Assembly: GCA_039028975.1 (NCBI GenBank)
Contig: JBCCHB010000008.1
Coordinates: forward strand, 62,001 to 126,000
Length of the DNA: 64,000 nucleotides
DNA from: JAHBNG01 sp039028975
Lineage (GTDB): Bacteria; Chloroflexota; Anaerolineae; Caldilineales; Caldilineaceae
Reading direction: 5' to 3'
The letters are not shown here. More notes on this DNA, generated by a model. That model did not search any database. It was not told the DNA's origin and saw nothing but the letters and a program-made list of their open reading frames with translations. Position 1 is the stretch's first letter.

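Overview
The window looks like part of a large plasmid, or a plasmid-derived chromid, from a filamentous, moderate-GC bacterium. Chloroflexota is my best guess and a filamentous cyanobacterium is the main alternative. The guess rests on giant EAD1-STAND-WD40 proteins, an NTT-like transporter fused to HEAT repeats, seven-base tandem repeats, dispersed palindromic repeats, frequent TTG/GTG starts and a trans-AT polyketide synthase. It is an inference, not an identification. No tRNA, rRNA or CRISPR array was seen.

Left third (1-24 kb) is an accessory and conflict region. It starts with the C-terminal part of a subtilisin-like peptidase, an HTH remnant, a small plasmid-type protein, a serine recombinase and a polytopic membrane protein. 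Three very large STAND NTPases follow (3979-8334 +, 14539-19362 -, 19448-23941 -). Each begins with an EAD1-type adaptor and ends in 14 to about 20 WD40 repeats. Between them lies a 5.6-kb gene for an adenine methylase-helicase fusion of the kind carried by phages, plasmids and ICEs (DarB-like).

Middle (24-30 kb) is the plasmid backbone: an antitoxin/PIN toxin pair, two small proteins, an RPA-family replication initiator with five iterons overlapping its start codon, an origin region with a DnaA box and hairpins, a Toprim primase, ParA and a small ParB-like protein. An 11-bp site lies both upstream of parA and inside parB.

Right half (30-64 kb) holds exporters and a polyketide synthase. There is a full ABC half-transporter, a 5'-truncated tandem copy of it, an MFS exporter and an NTT/HEAT transporter. 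Then comes the C-terminal 8.7 thousand residues of one trans-AT PKS polypeptide on the minus strand, open at the right edge. Its order is DH(partial)-[KR scar]-ACP1 / KS1-LD-ACP2-ER / KS2-LD-DH-KR-ACP3 / KS3-LD(+pseudo-ACP)-DH-KR-ACP4 / KS4-LD(+pseudo-ACP)-DH-KR-ACP5 / KS5-LD-ACP6 / C1-FAAL-ACP7-C2. No acyltransferase or thioesterase is present, so malonyl units must come from a separate AT. ACP2 carries the Trp that flags beta-branching carriers. It sits in a module with no ketoreductase or dehydratase and is followed by an enoylreductase, which predicts a reduced beta-methyl branch. Three KR/DH modules then predict a conjugated triene, and the line ends in an unusual C-FAAL-ACP-C block. The exporters probably serve this product.

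The most notable points are the degenerate ACP-like domains embedded in the post-KS linkers of KS3 and KS4, the beta-branch ACP plus ER module, the C-terminal FAAL block, the KR deletion scar, the seven-base repeats and palindromic repeats inside PKS linkers, and the three-member EAD1-STAND-WD40 cluster with no effector gene in sight.
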